From DATFVA01 sp963711455 (GTDB taxonomy: Bacteria > Bacteroidota > Ignavibacteria > Ignavibacteriales > Ignavibacteriaceae): a stretch of 64,000 nt of DNA. Positions 45,532 through 55,448 of this stretch are shown here, piece by piece; the stretch's first letter is position 1; each line of letters opens with the position of its first letter. The DNA lies in NCBI GenBank assembly GCA_963711455.1, contig CAVQEH010000002.1, positions 62,001-126,000 of the forward strand. Direction: 5' to 3'. Under the pieces are notes generated by a model that saw only the letters and a list, made by a program, of their open reading frames with translations, did not search any database and had not been told where the DNA came from. The position numbers were made by a program, and so were the translations under genes.

Positions 45532-48012
45532 TTATTTAATTAAAATCATTTTTTTGCTTGAAATAAAATTACCTGCTTGTTTACCGGCAGAAACGGCTTC
45601 TATTCTGTATACATATACACCGCTTGCTAAATCTGATCCGTTAAAATTTATTTCATACGTTCCCGAATTTTTAACTTCATTAATCAGTGTCGAAACTTTT
45701 TCACCTAAAGCATTAAAAACTGTCAGCTTTATGTTTGAGGTTTGAGGAATTGTAAAAGTAATTTTTGTTGTTGGATTAAATGGATTAGGATAGTTCTGAT
45801 TTAATGAAAATTCTGAAATTGAATTTGCATTAATATCAACCACATTAGAATAATTGAATGTTCCGTCAAAATTCTTTTGTTTCAGCCTGTAAGAATATTT
45901 ATCTGAGGCAATTGAATTATCAATAAAATTGTATGAATTGATTTTGGTGGTTGTACCATTTCCTGCAACAAATCCTATTTTTTCCCATTCTGATGATTGG
46001 GTTTTTCGTTCTATATCAAAACCCCGATTGTTGGTTTCTGTACTTGTAATCCAATTAAGCGTAATCTTATTATTTGTATATGATCCGGAAAATGAAGTTA
46101 GTTCAACAGGTACTGAAGATGCGGTATATCTGAATATTTGACCATCGCCTGCTGTAACATAGAAGATATCCGGACTAACCATATAACCGCCATAAGTAGT
46201 CCAGCCGCCTGTATTCATTATCTCCCAGGTTCCTCCCCCATCATGAGTTAATAAAATTAAGCCGAGGGTACCATTTAAGAATCCATTATTCATATCCATC
46301 CATACTTGACCGAATAAGTCCGTGCCTACGGGTAAAGTAACCGGGTTCCAACTAGTTCCTCCATCGGTGGACTTGAGAAATATCCCTCCTGTCCCTGAAC
46401 CGTCTGATGAAATCATATAAAGATTGTCAGCATCGAAAGCTTTAATAGATCTTATGTTGGATACACCGGGAACAGCAATTGTATTCCAGGAGTCTCCTCC
46501 GTTTGTGGTTTTGTAAAGTGAAGAGCCGCCGAAATAGCCAACATTTTCATTAACAAAATCTACTGCTAATTGTACACCTTGAAGCCCTGCAGGTGTCTGA
46601 TTAATCCAGCTAACTCCGCCATCCGTAGTTTTAGCTACAATTGAAGTTAAAACAGGAAATGGCAAACCTCCGACAACCCATCCCGTTGACTGATTAATAA
46701 AATCTAAATCCTGAAGTATATTTTGATTAGCAAATGGAATAGTGATAGGTGTAAGGTCTAAGCCTCCGTCTGTAGTCTTTGCAAAAAAACCGCCATCTCC
46801 GGTAAAGTAACCATTATTATCATCAAACATTTGCATCCGATTGAACGCTGTTAACTGTCCTGCTATAAAAGGACTTGCTTCCCAGGTATTCCCGCCATCA
46901 TTAGAAATTATGATACTGCCCGGAACATCGGTCCAGCGTCCAGCCGCAATTATTTTTCCTGAAGTGTTATCAACATAAATGCTGCGAATAAATGAAGCTG
47001 AAGTTGATATTTGTAATAGGTTATTCCAGTTATTACCATCGTTAGTTGATTTATAAATATTTCCCAATGCACCTGCAACAACTATATTTGAACCAAATAC
47101 ATCTGCACAATAATTTAGATTGGTGTATGTGCCCGGGGTTGTCATGGTAATTGTAGTCCAGCTTGCTCCGTTATCCGTACTTTTATAAAGCTCAGTTGGA
47201 TGACCGGCATAATATACATTACCTGAGTTTACTATCAGCTTTGCACTTATATAATTCATCGGTACATTTGTACCTGTCCATGTTAATCCTCCATCAGTCG
47301 TGTATCTGAAAAAACCTCCCTGACCGGCAACATACCCGGTGGAAATATTAATAAATTCAAGATCAATCAGGCTATTAGGAGTCCCTAATGAAATAATATT
47401 CCAGTTAGCTCCTCCGTCAGTTGTTTTAAAGAAATTCCCGGAAGAACCGCATGCGATTATATTTAATTCATCCGAAGCATAAACATCATAATAAGAATCA
47501 CCGGGTAAATTTGGAAGTTGATTCCAGGTGCTTCCGCCATCAGTAGTTTTAAATATTTTATAGGCAGAACTTCCGCAGATGAAACCCACATTCGAATTCA
47601 CAAAATAAATATTATACAAATTTTTGCCTGATTGACTGCCTGGTAGAATTGTAAGCGTATCGAATGTTTCACCACCATCAGTTGTTCTCAAAACCCCATT
47701 AGCATTTGATCCAACTATAATCCCATTATTCGGATCAAAAAACCATCCTGCATTTGCATGCCAATTAGTGAGTGTACCGGGATAAGTATTGTTAGGCCAG
47801 CCTGCTTTATTATTAACTGTCCAGGTTTGCCCTGCATCAGTAGTTTTCATAAACATTCCATATTGACCAGCCAGGTACCAATTATTTGCATCCCACATCT
47901 TGATCCAGTTTAATTGCTGACCCTGTGGTGATGGATGCAGCCAGTTTATGTTTGGATCTGATTGTGCAAATTGCATACTGGATATTATTATAATGAAAAT
48001 AAATGTTTTCAT
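45532..48012 (-). CDS. Large secreted YCF48-like propeller protein with T9SS sorting domain
   Basis: An 826-residue exported protein with about a dozen YCF48/BNR-type blades, each ending like GVLRTTDGGETFD, FFKTTDGGANWN or FLKSTDGGTSWN. That length suggests two propellers. After residue 635 come the fibronectin-like module (VPVELTSFSGSYTNNKIT) and the type IX sorting domain (NYPNPFNPTTKITFTIP). The signal peptide covers residues 1-18. It is the third of the four co-oriented genes. Role unknown; it may be an adhesin or a scaffold. Confidence 0.9.
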   Translation of the reverse strand: MKTFIFIIIISSMQFAQSDPNINWLHPSPQGQQLNWIKMWDANNWYLAGQYGMFMKTTDAGQTWTVNNKAGWPNNTYPGTLTNWHANAGWFFDPNNGIIVGSNANGVLRTTDGGETFDTLTILPGSQSGKNLYNIYFVNSNVGFICGSSAYKIFKTTDGGSTWNQLPNLPGDSYYDVYASDELNIIACGSSGNFFKTTDGGANWNIISLGTPNSLIDLEFINISTGYVAGQGGFFRYTTDGGLTWTGTNVPMNYISAKLIVNSGNVYYAGHPTELYKSTDNGASWTTITMTTPGTYTNLNYCADVFGSNIVVAGALGNIYKSTNDGNNWNNLLQISTSASFIRSIYVDNTSGKIIAAGRWTDVPGSIIISNDGGNTWEASPFIAGQLTAFNRMQMFDDNNGYFTGDGGFFAKTTDGGLDLTPITIPFANQNILQDLDFINQSTGWVVGGLPFPVLTSIVAKTTDGGVSWINQTPAGLQGVQLAVDFVNENVGYFGGSSLYKTTNGGDSWNTIAVPGVSNIRSIKAFDADNLYMISSDGSGTGGIFLKSTDGGTSWNPVTLPVGTDLFGQVWMDMNNGFLNGTLGLILLTHDGGGTWEIMNTGGWTTYGGYMVSPDIFYVTAGDGQIFRYTASSVPVELTSFSGSYTNNKITLNWITSTETNNRGFDIERKTQSSEWEKIGFVAGNGTTTKINSYNFIDNSIASDKYSYRLKQKNFDGTFNYSNVVDINANSISEFSLNQNYPNPFNPTTKITFTIPQTSNIKLTVFNALGEKVSTLINEVKNSGTYEINFNGSDLASGVYVYRIEAVSAGKQAGNFISSKKMILIK

Positions 48013-48113
48013 AATTCTTTCTTTATTTAGATTTGATTTCCATAAAGTCCGGGATATTTATCAATTGCAGCCCCATCCCGGTAAGCAAGGACAAAGCTGA
48101 AATAATGTATTAA

Positions 48114-49751
48114 TCATTTTAAAAGCAGCATCTTTTTAATAGACACAAAGTTCCCGGATTCCATCCTATAGATATACATACCGCTGGCAAGATCTGAACC
48201 ATTAAAATTAACTTCGTAGTTTCCTGCCTTCTGAATACTATTAACAATATCTGTTACTTTCTTGCCAAGAATATTGTAAACCGCAATATTTACAAACCCA
48301 TCAGCAGGTACCGAGTATTTTATTTTTGTGGAAGGATTAAACGGGTTCGGGTAATTCTGGTCTAATGAAAATTGGGAGACTACGCTAACATTAACTTCCA
48401 CAATTTGCGAGTAATTGGCTGACCCGTCGTAGTCGGTTTGTTTGAGTCTGTAAGAATAAATTCCGGAAGAAACGGTATTATCGGTAAAACTATAAAAAGA
48501 TTCTTTTGTGGTTGTTCCATTACCTTTAACAAAACCTATTTGCTGCCAGGATTCAGAAGCCCCTTCCTTTGGCGAACTGGTTGGGGTTAGGCTTTTTCTT
48601 TCAATAGCAAATCCTGAATTATTTGTTTCTGTCGCCGTACTCCAGTTAAGATTTACATTAGATTTATTTACAGTGGCAGTAAAGGACACTAATTCTACAG
48701 GAACCGGTTGGTCAATCTTTAATAGTAATGCTTCGGCAAATCCGGATCCGGGCGGATAGGCAGATATACCAATGGTTTTTCCATCTGCAGAAATAGCCTG
48801 ACCAAAAGCAAAATACCAGTTGCTGTAACCGGGAATACCAAGAGTATCATTAATATAAGTTGATAAATAAACTATATCCGGCCAGCCTGGTTTTTTTATA
48901 AAAGCCTGGTAATTAAAGTTCCCCGGGTCAACATATCCTACAATAATGCCGTTATCAGAAACACCAAGCGCCTGACCACTCCAGTACAATGATGAATCTG
49001 CAACTACCTGCTGCATACCGGTTGCTTCTGTCCATATAAAAGGCCAGACAGAACCACCTACTATAACACTGCCATCAGAGTTCATCCCATCGGATTCACC
49101 CACCAGATAAGTTGGATCGAACCCACCCATAAAATGCGGTGCCGGATCCCAGTAAAATGCTCTCCGGTCAGGTCCGTTCGTAATTCCATCCCAGCCTGCT
49201 ATAATTGATCCATCATCAGATATTACATTAGCACGACTATCAGCACCACCGGTTTGTCCTAATAAACCTATGCCCGTATCTGGAATCTGCCAGTAACAGG
49301 CTTCTACGTGATAGTTCGGATGCCATACCATACCAACGATTTTCGTACCCTCGCTGTTTATTCCATAAGCGTGGGTAAATGAAATCGGATCTAATGGCGG
49401 AACTCCCTGAATACCTGCTAAACCATTCCATTGATTATTAGCCCAGTACCCGGCACGGAGTACCGGGGTTCCTCCGACTGTTAAACCCGAATCGAGAAAT
49501 CTTCCAACAACTATCCCATTGTCTGATACACCGTATCCTTCACCTTCAACAGTTCCGATATTGATTCTGCCGGTACCTTCAGTCCATAGAAATGGCGGCT
49601 CCGGATAATTACTTCCGCAAACATATTGGCCGTTATTTGAAATATCACTTATCCCTCCGTTACCAATATCAATAATTTCTGATGTTGTTTGTGCAGATAA
49701 CTGTGAGAATCCTGATATCAGGAAAATGAAAATAATTGCTGACGTTTTCAT
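48114..49751 (-). CDS. Secreted HAF-repeat protein with T9SS sorting domain
   Basis: A 545-residue exported protein: signal peptide residues 1-20, then HAF-type repeats (GYGVSDNGIVVGRF, AYGINSEGTKIVGMV, ALGVSDNGIIVGYV) forming a probable seven-bladed propeller to about residue 350. The fibronectin-like module (VPVELVSFTATVNKSNVNLN) holds an in-frame insert LTPTSSPKEGASE that the sister modules lack. The type IX sorting domain is NYPNPFNPSTKIKYSVP. First of the four co-oriented genes, 138 bp behind the hybrid sensor kinase gene. Confidence 0.9.
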   Translation of the reverse strand: MKTSAIIFIFLISGFSQLSAQTTSEIIDIGNGGISDISNNGQYVCGSNYPEPPFLWTEGTGRINIGTVEGEGYGVSDNGIVVGRFLDSGLTVGGTPVLRAGYWANNQWNGLAGIQGVPPLDPISFTHAYGINSEGTKIVGMVWHPNYHVEACYWQIPDTGIGLLGQTGGADSRANVISDDGSIIAGWDGITNGPDRRAFYWDPAPHFMGGFDPTYLVGESDGMNSDGSVIVGGSVWPFIWTEATGMQQVVADSSLYWSGQALGVSDNGIIVGYVDPGNFNYQAFIKKPGWPDIVYLSTYINDTLGIPGYSNWYFAFGQAISADGKTIGISAYPPGSGFAEALLLKIDQPVPVELVSFTATVNKSNVNLNWSTATETNNSGFAIERKSLTPTSSPKEGASESWQQIGFVKGNGTTTKESFYSFTDNTVSSGIYSYRLKQTDYDGSANYSQIVEVNVSVVSQFSLDQNYPNPFNPSTKIKYSVPADGFVNIAVYNILGKKVTDIVNSIQKAGNYEVNFNGSDLASGMYIYRMESGNFVSIKKMLLLK

Positions 49752-49889
49752 AAGATTTCCTTTGAATTTTAATGGGTTAAAAGTAATAAATGGAAGTTTT
49801 GGGAGTGTTATGATTTCTGTGCAAATAGTTGCTGATTTTGAGCAGCATTTGAAAAAAGATTAAAAAGCCAATCCGGGAAAATTGAAATG

Positions 49890-52800
49890 TTATTTTTGCG
49901 ATTTTAAATATTCGGAAGGTGAACAGCCGAATTTTTCTTTAAAACTGTGTGTAAAACCAGGTGTATCGCTGAATCCAATCCTGTAAGCAATTTCTGAAAT
50001 ATTACCAGCTCTATTTTTCAACAGTTGGGAAGCATAATCTAATCTTGTAGATCTTATCAGTTTTCCGGCCGACTGATTTATTAAAGCATTAAGTTTCCTG
50101 TTCAACTGAGAAACGCTCATTCCAACTTCATTTGCCAGGACAGTCACACTATACCCGGAATCTTCAATATGTTCTTTAATATTAATAAAGACTTTATCCA
50201 GGAATTCCTTATCAATTGGTTTTGCTTCTATATCGCTTGGATTTATTGCGCTGATTTCCTTATATCTTTCTTTAAGAAGTCTGCGCAGCTTTATAAGATT
50301 ACCAACCCTTGCATGAAGCTCTTTTGTGCTGAAAGGTTTTATAAGGTAATCATCGACTCCAATATCAAGCCCTCGTAGTTTACTTTCTTCATCAGCTTTT
50401 GCGGTAAGCATAATTATGGGGATATGACTGGTTTTGTTATCAGACTTCAGCTTGCCTGTAAGTTCAAATCCATTCATTGCAGGCATCATCACATCAGTAA
50501 TAATTAAATCCGGTATTGATTCGAATGCTTTTTTAACTCCTTCTTCGCCGTTTTTAGCATCAATAATTTTAAAGTTCTGCTCAAGGTTTTCTCTTATATA
50601 TGACCGCATATCATAATTGTCTTCAACAACAAGCACTACTTCCTGCTCCGGTATATTTGATTCCTCATCCGAAGGTACTGTAGTTATTTCAGAATTAATA
50701 TTGGTCTGAAAATCGTCCTGTTTAGTTTCAACATCAAAGGTGTTCTTTCTGCCTTCAATAAATTCAACATGGTGCTTATCCAGAAAATGTTCTTTCCCAA
50801 GAGGAAGCCGGATTGTGAATTCTGTTCCTTCTCCCGGTTCACTACTGACTGATATTTTTCCATCATGCAGCTCTATAAGTTCTTTCACTATCGCAAGCCC
50901 TATACCGGTACCTTCATATTCTCTTGTCTGCGAACTGTCAACCTGGTAAAAACGATCAAAAATGTGAGGCAGATGTTCCTGTTTAATTCCTATTCCGGAA
51001 TCCTTAATAACTGCTGTAACAAAACCAGGTCCATTCGTATCGGAAGAAATGGTTAGTGAAATTTTTCCGCCTTCCGGAGTGAACTTTATGGCATTGGAAA
51101 TAAGGTTATTAAATACTTCTTCTAATTTTTCAGTGTCTATGTATATATGAATTCCTGAGTTGGCTTTGTTGAATTCAAGCCTAATATTGCGCCGCTCTGT
51201 AAGAGATTCAAATGCAGAGAGAATTTTCCTGAGGAATGAATTCAGTTCCGTCTCCGTAACTTTCAACTTCATTTCACCCGATTCTAATCGTGAAAGCTCG
51301 AGCAGCCTGTTTATTAACGACTGCAATCGTTTTGAATTTGAAAGTGCCATTACAAGCTTGCTTTTTGTACTGTCCTCTTTAGCTGAAGATAATAGATTTT
51401 CTATTTGCCCCATTACCAGTGTGAGCGGGGTCCTGAATTCATGAGAAATATTTGTAAAGAAATTTGTTTTCATCCGGTCTAATTCCAGAAGCTTTTTTGC
51501 CTGCATTTCAAGAATATCCTTTTGCCTGCGGACCTCATTTGTTCTTTTATTAACGATTGATTCAAGTTCAACATTGCGTTTTTCCAGCAGCCGTAATCGA
51601 AAATTAAAAACCCACCAGATTCCCGAAATAATTATAAGTGTGAAAAGAGCTAACGCCCATACTGATTTATACCAGGGGGTAGGTATAAGAAAACCAAATG
51701 ATGCTTCTTCCCCTAAATCACCGTGTATATTCATCGCCTGGACTTTAAATTTATAATCTCCCGAAGGAAGGTTTGTATATTCCTTTTTAGTTTCAGAAGT
51801 CCAGTCTGACCACTGAGTATTAAAACCTTCAAGCAGGTACCTGTACTTGTTTCCATTTTCCTGCAGGTAACTTGAGGAGGAGTAACTAAGTTCAATTGAA
51901 TTCAGCCCTTCGGAAAAATTCCATTCTCTGCCAGGCTGTGAAAGAATGGACTGAGAGAACCCGCCATTATAAATTATTGAATCGCCATTAATACTGACTT
52001 GCCTTATTAAAGTATTGAATTTAATATCAGCAGGATATGACAGGGCTTTCTGAACGTCAAATCTGTATAATTTTTCACTTGCAGTAATCCACAATACATT
52101 TTTATTATATCTGTCAGGGAACAACCTGTAAGGATTAAAACCAAGAATATTTTCTGCAATAATTTTCAATTGTGGAAATGATTTCCATTTGAATTTCCCT
52201 TTTTCGTCAGCAGTCAATCTTCCAATCTCGAAGCTGTTTTTTTTAGTTCCGACTATCCAGATGCTGCCTTCCGAATCTTTCTCTAAATCGATCACTTTAA
52301 AATCTTTGGTAAAGTAATTACCTAAAACCGTATCGGGTACGAATTCATTTTTCTCTTTATCAAAGCTCATAACCCCGTTTGCAGTTCCGAAAATAGTTTT
52401 ATCTTTAAGAATCAGAACAGGAACCTGGCTGCCGGGAAAATTGTCTTCAAATTTTGTTATCGAATAGGAAGTGTTGTTTTGTGCTCTTTGCGGAATAATT
52501 CTTATTAATCCTTTATTATATGTCGACAGCCACAGCATGCCATTTGGCTCTTCTTTAATACGGGGAATAATTTCTGTAATCCCGGGAATTTTACCGCCGT
52601 CCTGCCATTCATTATTTACAAACTGAAGCTTGGCAAGTCCGTCGTGTAAACCGACATAAATAATATCCGGATCAACTTTTGAACGGCAAAGCGAGTAAGC
52701 GAATCTCCATCCGGTTTTAATTTTAACGGCTTTATCATCTTTTATTTTATAAATCCCCGCTGTTGTTCCCACCAATTGAATTCCATCAAGGTTTAAAATT

Positions 52801-54032
52801 TCCCAGGATTCAGAATCCATACCTTTAACTAATTTAAAATCCGGGTCTGTACCGGATTTAATTTCTGATGAGGAATAGTACACTCCGTTGGGTGTAGATA
52901 AATAAATTCTTTTATCGTGTTCATTCATTGAGAAAATAATTCCATCTAATCCAAACCGGGAATCAATTACAGTTAAGGGTGAAGGATAATTTATACGCGT
53001 TATACCATTGTTTAAACCAAGCCACATCACACCGGATTTATCGGGATAAACAAACCAGACTGTATTGTCGTGCAGTCCGTTCTTCTTATTAATTAAATTG
53101 ACCAGCTTTCCATTCTGATCAATAACTAACAAACCGCCGGTCTGTGTTCCAAGGGCATAAGTATTGTCTTTAAGTATTGCTCCCCCGAAATAAAGCTTAT
53201 GCTTGGTGACAAATTCATCAACATCTGTTTTAAATGATGTGAAGGATTTGCTATCGTATAAAAAGAATCCGGTTGATGTACATATCAGAACTTTATTTTC
53301 TTTAACATTTTTACTTTCAGACGGCGGATATGAAAACATATCGTAGATAGTTTCATTCGCAAATTTTTCTCCGCCCGGAACACGTTCTAATGAATCACCT
53401 GTAAGTGTGTAAAGTCCTTTTCCTGTTTGCGGAATGAAATATTTTTCATTAACTAAAAATGCCGGGCTGAAAATACTTTCGGCACGCCATATTTTTATAT
53501 TATTCTGGTTTTTTGTTTCAAGAGAACTTACAGGATCTTTAATCAGGAAAATATGAGAAGTACTTTGAAAATAGATCCCTCTTTCTGAAGCCCAGATACT
53601 CCATATATCCCCGAACTCTCTTTCATTATCAGGTAGCAGCGTATTCAGGGAAATGTATCTCATGTTACCGGATGAATCGGGCTTAAGAAATCCAAACTGA
53701 TCAATTCCGCCAACATATATAGTTCCGTTTTTATCAATCGCCAGGGTTCGCGCAACATCATTTGTAACTTCAATCAGTCTCCAGGATATTCCATCATATT
53801 CCAGGACGCCGCCGGTATTTGCAAAATACATTATTCCTCTTTTGTCCTGCACAATAGCCCAGTTCTGAGGAGTAGCATTATAATCCGACGGAAGATAATT
53901 CCTTATTATCGGCAGCCCGATTGTTTTTATTCCTGTGCTGCCTTCGGTTATACCGTTTGTTTGAGAGATAAGAGAATTATAGGGAGTTAATAACAGGAAA
54001 GAGAATACTAACGATTGTAAAAGATAAAACAA
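49890..54032 (-). CDS. Hybrid two-component system (HTCS) sensor/regulator
   Basis: A 1380-residue one-protein signalling system of Bacteroidota type. In order: signal peptide (1-23); a two-component regulator propeller (~30-690, NGITRINYPSPLTVIDSRFG); a Y_Y_Y domain (~700-780, KYRYLLEGFNTQWSDW); a membrane helix (~790-812); HisKA with FFTNISHEFRTPLTLVMGQI (phospho-His near 864); an ATPase with NNLISNAIKF and GTGIGLAIVKEL; a receiver with phospho-Asp in LIITDVMMPAMNG (near 1180); and an AraC-type helix-turn-helix (SEIAYRIGFSDTPGFTHSFK). HTCS proteins sense a glycan or degradation product in the periplasm and switch on adjacent genes. The four secreted proteins downstream are the obvious targets. 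Confidence 0.95.
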   Translation of the reverse strand: MFYLLQSLVFSFLLLTPYNSLISQTNGITEGSTGIKTIGLPIIRNYLPSDYNATPQNWAIVQDKRGIMYFANTGGVLEYDGISWRLIEVTNDVARTLAIDKNGTIYVGGIDQFGFLKPDSSGNMRYISLNTLLPDNEREFGDIWSIWASERGIYFQSTSHIFLIKDPVSSLETKNQNNIKIWRAESIFSPAFLVNEKYFIPQTGKGLYTLTGDSLERVPGGEKFANETIYDMFSYPPSESKNVKENKVLICTSTGFFLYDSKSFTSFKTDVDEFVTKHKLYFGGAILKDNTYALGTQTGGLLVIDQNGKLVNLINKKNGLHDNTVWFVYPDKSGVMWLGLNNGITRINYPSPLTVIDSRFGLDGIIFSMNEHDKRIYLSTPNGVYYSSSEIKSGTDPDFKLVKGMDSESWEILNLDGIQLVGTTAGIYKIKDDKAVKIKTGWRFAYSLCRSKVDPDIIYVGLHDGLAKLQFVNNEWQDGGKIPGITEIIPRIKEEPNGMLWLSTYNKGLIRIIPQRAQNNTSYSITKFEDNFPGSQVPVLILKDKTIFGTANGVMSFDKEKNEFVPDTVLGNYFTKDFKVIDLEKDSEGSIWIVGTKKNSFEIGRLTADEKGKFKWKSFPQLKIIAENILGFNPYRLFPDRYNKNVLWITASEKLYRFDVQKALSYPADIKFNTLIRQVSINGDSIIYNGGFSQSILSQPGREWNFSEGLNSIELSYSSSSYLQENGNKYRYLLEGFNTQWSDWTSETKKEYTNLPSGDYKFKVQAMNIHGDLGEEASFGFLIPTPWYKSVWALALFTLIIISGIWWVFNFRLRLLEKRNVELESIVNKRTNEVRRQKDILEMQAKKLLELDRMKTNFFTNISHEFRTPLTLVMGQIENLLSSAKEDSTKSKLVMALSNSKRLQSLINRLLELSRLESGEMKLKVTETELNSFLRKILSAFESLTERRNIRLEFNKANSGIHIYIDTEKLEEVFNNLISNAIKFTPEGGKISLTISSDTNGPGFVTAVIKDSGIGIKQEHLPHIFDRFYQVDSSQTREYEGTGIGLAIVKELIELHDGKISVSSEPGEGTEFTIRLPLGKEHFLDKHHVEFIEGRKNTFDVETKQDDFQTNINSEITTVPSDEESNIPEQEVVLVVEDNYDMRSYIRENLEQNFKIIDAKNGEEGVKKAFESIPDLIITDVMMPAMNGFELTGKLKSDNKTSHIPIIMLTAKADEESKLRGLDIGVDDYLIKPFSTKELHARVGNLIKLRRLLKERYKEISAINPSDIEAKPIDKEFLDKVFINIKEHIEDSGYSVTVLANEVGMSVSQLNRKLNALINQSAGKLIRSTRLDYASQLLKNRAGNISEIAYRIGFSDTPGFTHSFKEKFGCSPSEYLKSQK

Positions 54033-54146
54033 TTTATTTCCTTAAAAAGAAAACTTCTTGCAGTACAACAAATTAAATCCGGTTGAAAGATATCTTCATC
54101 CTTTCAAAGCTATAAAATAATCAATATAATGTTACTTATCCCGGCA

Positions 54147-54509
54147 TTAATTGGGTTTTGTTCTTCTCAATTGTTTTACCAGTTCATTGCCTTTATCCCA
54201 AACGCGCATGTCAATTCTTCCAACCTCGTGAAGCTTTAAGGCAGTTTGGAAATTATATTTAACTGCCAGCGTTCTGCAGTCTGCCGATTTACATAATGAA
54301 GGCGCACGTTGATGAATGCTGCATCCCTTTTCATCGAGATAAATGCAATCACCATTTGGTTTATGCGCAAGCATTAAGGCGCCGGGAATGTAAGGATGTG
54401 GTTCGGTATAATATTCTTCGGGATTATCTTCTTCGAGCAGCCTTATGGCATCTTCCTGGCAGCATAAAACGCAGCCGTTGCAAGGGACTATGACTTGTTT
54501 CTTTGTCAT
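54147..54509 (-). CDS. YkgJ-family cysteine-cluster protein
   Basis: A 120-residue cytosolic protein with the zinc/iron-chelating YkgJ pattern: VPCNGCVLCCQEDAIRL at the N-terminus, CIYLDEKGCSIHQRAPSLCK and the final CRTLA. Eight cysteines are arranged as CxxCxxCC ... C ... C ... C ... C. The family is thought to bind a metal cluster; its biochemical role is unknown. It is a single gene next to the accessory region beginning at 54.7 kb. Confidence 0.9.
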   Translation of the reverse strand: MTKKQVIVPCNGCVLCCQEDAIRLLEEDNPEEYYTEPHPYIPGALMLAHKPNGDCIYLDEKGCSIHQRAPSLCKSADCRTLAVKYNFQTALKLHEVGRIDMRVWDKGNELVKQLRRTKPN

Positions 54510-54760
54510 TAATTTTATCTCCCGCTTGTTATTATTGTAGCAGACCGGATAAAGTAGAACTTACTTCTCAAAGATAATCATTAAAAAATTATTTTGGGAA
54601 AATAATTTGTAGTAACTATCGAAACTTTTCCGCAGTGAAGAATATGATGCTTGTAAAGTGAGACAGGTTGAAAAGATTATTTTATTCGCTGAACCGTTTG
54701 ACTTATTACTTATTTATCCGGCTACTTACGGACCTGTCCGGCATTGACGGATTAAAGAGG

Positions 54761-55417
54761 TTATGTTGCTTTTTCTTTTTTTACCAGTATATAAGCTCTT
54801 TTGCTTTTATGTTCGTTTTCTTTATATGGATATCTAATAATTGCCTCGAAAACTTTAAATCCAACTTTTTCTAATAGCGCTATTATTTTATCCGTATCCA
54901 TAAAACGCCAACTCGCATTTGCTCCTTTTACGTCTAAAAAATTTTTTACTTTGATTATTTCATCCCCAACATGAAAGCTAAACAAACAATAACTTCCATT
55001 TTTTAATAATCTATACCATTCATTAAATGCTATTCTAACGTCCTTATAATTAAAATGTACTATTGAGTAAAATGCTAATATTCCATTTGCTGAAGATGAG
55101 ACCATTTTTGAAGAAAGCATATTATCAACTTTAAACTCAATTTGTGGAAAATTTTTCTTTGCCAAAGCAACTGATTTTTCAGCAAAATCTAAACCTATTA
55201 CTTTAAATCTATTTTTATTAAAAAGGTACTTTGTTGTTTGTCCAGATCCACAGCCCAAATCATAAACTAATGAATTCTTTGGAATCATTTCTGAAAAGCG
55301 ATCTAAAATATTTCTATCAAATGGTTTACTGCTTAATTCATCTAAGAAATTTTGAGAGTATTCTTTGGCTGTTAAATTATAGCAATTTTTGATTTCAACT
55401 AAATAATTCTTTTTCAT
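54761..55417 (-). CDS. Class I SAM-dependent methyltransferase
   Basis: A 218-residue methyltransferase with the SAM-binding motif SLVYDLGCGSGQTTKYLF near residue 51, the acidic motif VIGLDFAEKSVALAKK, the motif NGILAFYSIVHF and LLKNGSYCLFSFH. It belongs to the methyltransferase_11/25 type; the substrate is unknown. Base composition is distinctly AT-rich compared with the 48-54 kb genes, consistent with it being cassette or transferred DNA. Its start lies 32 bp downstream of the group II intron end, i.e. directly beyond the GCCGTTA-interrupted site. Confidence 0.85.
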   Translation of the reverse strand: MKKNYLVEIKNCYNLTAKEYSQNFLDELSSKPFDRNILDRFSEMIPKNSLVYDLGCGSGQTTKYLFNKNRFKVIGLDFAEKSVALAKKNFPQIEFKVDNMLSSKMVSSSANGILAFYSIVHFNYKDVRIAFNEWYRLLKNGSYCLFSFHVGDEIIKVKNFLDVKGANASWRFMDTDKIIALLEKVGFKVFEAIIRYPYKENEHKSKRAYILVKKEKAT

Positions 55418-55448
55418 ACTTTAACTTTATTTTTGTTATTCAACAGTT

